From the NCBI GenBank assembly GCA_020696915.1, contig JAJFMR010000139.1:1-9566 (forward strand): DNA of 9,566 nt, given 5' to 3'. A program made the position numbers and the translations under genes. This DNA is from Rhizobiaceae bacterium (GTDB taxonomy: Bacteria; Pseudomonadota; Alphaproteobacteria; Rhizobiales; Rhizobiaceae). This document shows, piece after piece, positions 6,726 to 9,566 of this stretch. Position 1 is the first letter of the stretch, and each line of letters opens with the position of its first letter. The notes under the pieces are model-generated. The model ran no database searches and had not been told where the DNA came from. It worked only from the letters and a program-made list of their open reading frames with translations.

Positions 6726-7727
6726 CTATTCGACCTTCTCGACAAATTGAAGAAACTCGACGGGTGGAAACAGGTTGAGTTGGTTGGCAACGCGCATGTT
6801 CACCAGATAGGCGAATTCTTCCATAGCGAGCACCGGGAGGTCGCCCGGCTGGCTGCCGTCGACGAGGACCTTACTTGCCTGCCGGGCTGCAAGCCTGCCG
6901 ACATCGTAGTCGCGCGCGGCCACCGACATGAGCGCATTGGATTCAGTGACCAGATGCTCGTACGGCGACAGCACCGGCAGACCCGCGTCCACGGCAACTC
7001 CGGTGAACAGGTCCTGCTGCTTCTCCAGGAACGTGCTTGATCCCAGATAAACGAACTGCACGCCAGCCTGCTTCAACTCCTGCATCTTCGGCGCGACCGA
7101 CGCCGGGTCCGGCGTGCCGTCGGCCTTCGCGGCGAGCGGAAGCGCCGTCAGCGAGAAGTTCAACTCCCCCGTCAGCGCCTTGATCTCGTCCACCTTTGCG
7201 ACGGAGTTCGCCTCGCTGGTGTCGTAGAGGATTCCGAGGTGCGCGAAGTCCTTCATGTAGCGGCGGATGCTCTTGATGTTCACGCTCTCGGGCACCCGGT
7301 TGCGGGTCCCGGTGATGTTCGGCCTGCCAGTCTGCTCGTAACTTTCGATGATCTTGGTGCCGACCGGGTTTGAAACCACCGTGAAGACTACCGGGATATC
7401 GCTGAGGAAGCGCGGATCGTTTCGCTCGTCGAGCGAGCCGACGACGCCCAGCGTCACCTTGGTTCCCCAGGTGATCACCAGGTCGGGCCGCAACTTTCGC
7501 AGTTCCTCGACGATGCCGGGCAGCTTCGACGGATCCTCGGCTGCGTCGAACACGATCATATCGGCATCCATCGCGCTGTCGGCCACAAAATCCTTCACGC
7601 CCCGACAGACATCCTCGCAACCTATCCAGACGACCATGGCGATGGTCTTTCTTGCGGCCTCGGCCGGCGAAGCAAACAAGCCGGCGGAAAGCACCAATGC
7701 AAGCAAAGCTCCAGTTATGCCTCTCAT
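6726..7727 (-). CDS. ABC-type periplasmic substrate-binding protein (ABC_sub_bind / TrpX-like family)
   Basis: This product has 333 residues from the ATG at 7727. The start is chosen for its perfect Shine-Dalgarno sequence (AGGAGG, 6 bp upstream) and the Sec signal peptide that follows (MRGITGALLALVLSAGLFAS, cleavage after AEA at 24). The mature protein has the two-lobed fold of the ABC_sub_bind family (Pfam PF04392): an N-terminal lobe with LRPDLVITWGTKVT and IPVVFTVVSNPVGT, a second lobe with GILYDTSEAN and GVQFVYLGSSTFLEK, and a late conserved stretch YDVGRLAARQASKVL. Its only cysteines are Cys37 and Cys41 in WIGCEDVCRG. No ABC permease or ATPase is adjacent, so a sensing role with the upstream membrane protein seems likelier than uptake. 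It is not the PhnD-type AioX. The reading frame is continuous with the upstream MFS gene, so a fused product is possible. Confidence 0.88.
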   Translation of the reverse strand: MRGITGALLALVLSAGLFASPAEAARKTIAMVVWIGCEDVCRGVKDFVADSAMDADMIVFDAAEDPSKLPGIVEELRKLRPDLVITWGTKVTLGVVGSLDERNDPRFLSDIPVVFTVVSNPVGTKIIESYEQTGRPNITGTRNRVPESVNIKSIRRYMKDFAHLGILYDTSEANSVAKVDEIKALTGELNFSLTALPLAAKADGTPDPASVAPKMQELKQAGVQFVYLGSSTFLEKQQDLFTGVAVDAGLPVLSPYEHLVTESNALMSVAARDYDVGRLAARQASKVLVDGSQPGDLPVLAMEEFAYLVNMRVANQLNLFPPVEFLQFVEKVE

Positions 7728-9566
7728 GACATTCCTCCTCATCGATTTTTTTGCGACGGTGTGAAGCAAGGCAAAGACAACGGCCCCGAACAGGACAAGG
7801 CTCCCAATAGCTCCAACGGCGCCGGAATATCCGATGTAGCCGGTGAGCAGGCCCGTCAGGACTAGGCCGGCGACGGCACCGCCTCGCTCCAGCAGGCGCG
7901 TCGTTCCGAGCACGACGCTCGAGCCGAGATGCGACAGCCGGCCTTCTGCGAGGTCCATGATCAGCACCGCCTGTGGTCCGCCGGACAGCCCCAATCCGAG
8001 CCCGGTTCCCGCGGCCGCAAGAAGCATGCTCGCGCTCGACGGGAAGGCGGCGGCAACGAGCAGCACTACGCCCGAGACAACCGACGAAGCAAAGGCGACC
8101 AACGCCGGATTCGAGTATCGATGCGGCACCTTGTCGTGGACGGCTCCGCCGATGATCAGCATCAGGAAAAAGCACATCATGGCGCGGCCGATGCCGGCGG
8201 CCGACGACCCCAATGCATCCATCTGCAGCGACAGCAGGTAGGAGACGAAGACGTGATCTACGATCTCCAGCGGAACGACGATTCCGAAAGCGATGGCGGC
8301 AAAACGCGCGCTGCGCATAGGCGCTAGAAGGTTGAACGAGAGCCGGGTGTCCTCCTGCTCTCCGGTCTGGCCGATGCCGGCGCGGAACTGCGGCACGTAG
8401 TGCGAGATCAAAGCGGCCGACACGCCCATCACCACCGCGCAGACAATGAAGACGGCCCGCTGACCCATCCGGTCCGCGATAATACCGCCAAGCGCAGTGC
8501 CCGCGAAGACTCCGCTGAACATCGCGGTTCTAATGAGGCCGATCGAGCGTGACCGTACGACCGGCGGCAGCATGTCCAGGACGTAGTCCTGGCAGGAAAG
8601 CGAGGCGAGGACGAAGCCGAGGCCATTGAGCGCAAGGCAGGCAATCAAGTGGAAGATATTGCCGGCCGCGAAGAGGCCGACATTGGCGAGGATGCACATG
8701 CCGGCACCCGCCACGAAAAGATTCCTGTAGCCGAAGCGACGTTCGAGCGGCCGCGCCAGCGGCGCCCCAAACAGGGTCGCCAGCAAATAGGCGACCAGCG
8801 GCAGGCCGATAACAATGCCGGGACTTATCCAGGTGATCGGGTTGTCAGCGTCCCTCGCGTAGAGCGAGAAGAAGGACAGCGGCAATTCGTCGGCCATTGC
8901 GAAAAGGAAGAGCGGGAGGCGAACATCGGACAAGCTGCAGAAACGCAGGACCTCGGCTCCCGACCCGCGTAGCCCGAACCGCCGTCCGAGAGCCTCGAGG
9001 GTTCTCGTCCTTTCCTCCGGGTCCTGCCCGGCTATCGCCGATCGCCGGGCCTCGGCAAATATCCCGTTGAGGCGGACGGCTCTTTCCGAGATCCTGCCCG
9101 CCAGCCTGCCGATGACGTTCATGCCGGAGGCGGCCAAGCGCTTGGAGAAGTCGCTCGCTGCCTGCAGCCCCGCCACATGCTGGAGCCCGCCCATCGGCAG
9201 CGTCACCGAGGACGCCATCATCACGACCACCAGTTCGAACGCAAAGAGGACGATCACGAGAAGTACGACGCTGAGGTCGAGCATCATGTCGCGAAACTGC
9301 GCGGCGAAATAAAGCGCATCAGTTTCGGTAACGATCGTCCCGATCGTCACCCCGTCGAGGACCAGCGGAAATTCCGAAAGGCCTTCCGCTGCTGAGCGCT
9401 TCCTGCCGATCTCGAGGATTGGCTTCCCCGGCAGGATCCCCAGATAGGATATCTCCGGAAGGTTCTCCGTCAGATCCTGAAAATAGTCCTGGCCGCCAAC
9501 CAACTGGTCGAGCGGCACGCCGGCCTCGATGGCACGCTGTATGTTGGCGTTAGCTACGGTACCAAT
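7728..9566 (-). CDS. Sensor-domain/MFS membrane protein, 5' end outside window, in frame with the next gene
   Basis: This frame is open from the right edge; about 613 residues are visible before the next gene's ATG. The first 75 or so (NANIQRAIEAGVPLDQLVGG, later PEISYLGILPGKPILEIG and FPLVLDGVTIGTIV) look like the end of a periplasmic Cache-type sensor domain. A transmembrane helix follows (DLSVVLLVIVLFAFELVVVM), then a linker of about 90 residues (VTLPMGGLQHVAGLQAASDF onward) like the HAMP/linker of receptors. The rest is an MFS body with about 12 hydrophobic spans. A degenerate motif A is seen in the 2-3 loop (LARPLERRFGYR), and GGIIADRMGQRAVF comes later. Substrate is unknown. Its position, upstream of a binding protein and aioBA, suggests a metalloid- or anion-responsive sensor/transporter. 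The frame does not stop before the binding-protein gene, so it may be fused to it; see the A7 tract at 7746-7752. Confidence 0.8.
7734..7739 (-). promoter_or_regulatory. Strong internal Shine-Dalgarno for the substrate-binding protein
   Basis: AGGAGG on the - strand, within GAGGAGGAA, stands 6 bp before the ATG at 7727. It lies inside the continuous frame from the MFS gene and argues that the binding protein is made separately, at least in part. Confidence 0.8.
7739..7754 (-). other. A7 tract at the MFS/binding-protein junction (possible slippage or indel site)
   Basis: The - strand reads GC-A7-TCGATGAGGAGG, with the A run at 7752-7746. As given, the frame continues GCA AAA AAA TCG ATG AGG AGG AAT GTC ATG into the next gene. 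With six As it would read GCA AAA AAT CGA TGA, stopping at 7741-7739 directly on the Shine-Dalgarno sequence. That layout is the ordinary one for two separate, tightly spaced genes. Confidence 0.6.

Noticed and set aside
6726..7727. Identification of the binding protein as AioX
   Set aside because: AioX is a PhnD-type binding protein; this sequence has ABC_sub_bind family features and a different cysteine pattern.

Overview
The window is a GC-rich stretch of about 9.6 kb from an alphaproteobacterium. The arsenite oxidase subunits look most like those of rhizobial (Hyphomicrobiales) arsenite oxidisers such as strain NT-26; that placement comes from memory of the family, not from a search. It reads as a metal/metalloid resistance and metabolism region with two convergent blocks.

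Left block, + strand (1-1790): the end of a copper operon. In order it has the C-terminal third of a multicopper oxidase with a methionine-rich insert, a secreted DUF411 protein with a CGCC motif, a 45-residue methionine-rich single-span membrane protein, and a membrane-anchored cytochrome c whose ATG overlaps the previous stop. It ends in what looks like a frame-broken remnant of another secreted protein. All products are expected in the periplasm or inner membrane.

Right block, - strand (9566 down to 1882): transcription order is a sensor-domain/MFS membrane protein (its start lies beyond the right edge), an ABC-type periplasmic substrate-binding protein, a 384-bp gap holding a textbook sigma-54 promoter, aioB (Rieske subunit), aioA (molybdopterin catalytic subunit, TTG start), a hairpin terminator, and a moeA copy (molybdenum insertion) disrupted by an internal deletion with frameshift. 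AioBA oxidises arsenite to arsenate in the periplasm and passes electrons to a c-type cytochrome or similar carrier. It needs a bis-MGD molybdenum cofactor, which explains the moeA neighbour. The cytC gene often found between aioA and moeA in rhizobial clusters is absent, and aioXSR is not in the window.

The most unusual part is the pair upstream of aioB. A periplasmic sensor domain fused to a 12-span MFS body runs in one uninterrupted reading frame into the substrate-binding protein. An A7 tract sits at the junction; with six As the upstream gene would stop right on the Shine-Dalgarno sequence of the next one. The pair occupies the place where rhizobial clusters keep arsenite-sensing genes, but it is not AioX, AioS or AioR. 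Its binding protein has only two cysteines, in one CxxxC motif.
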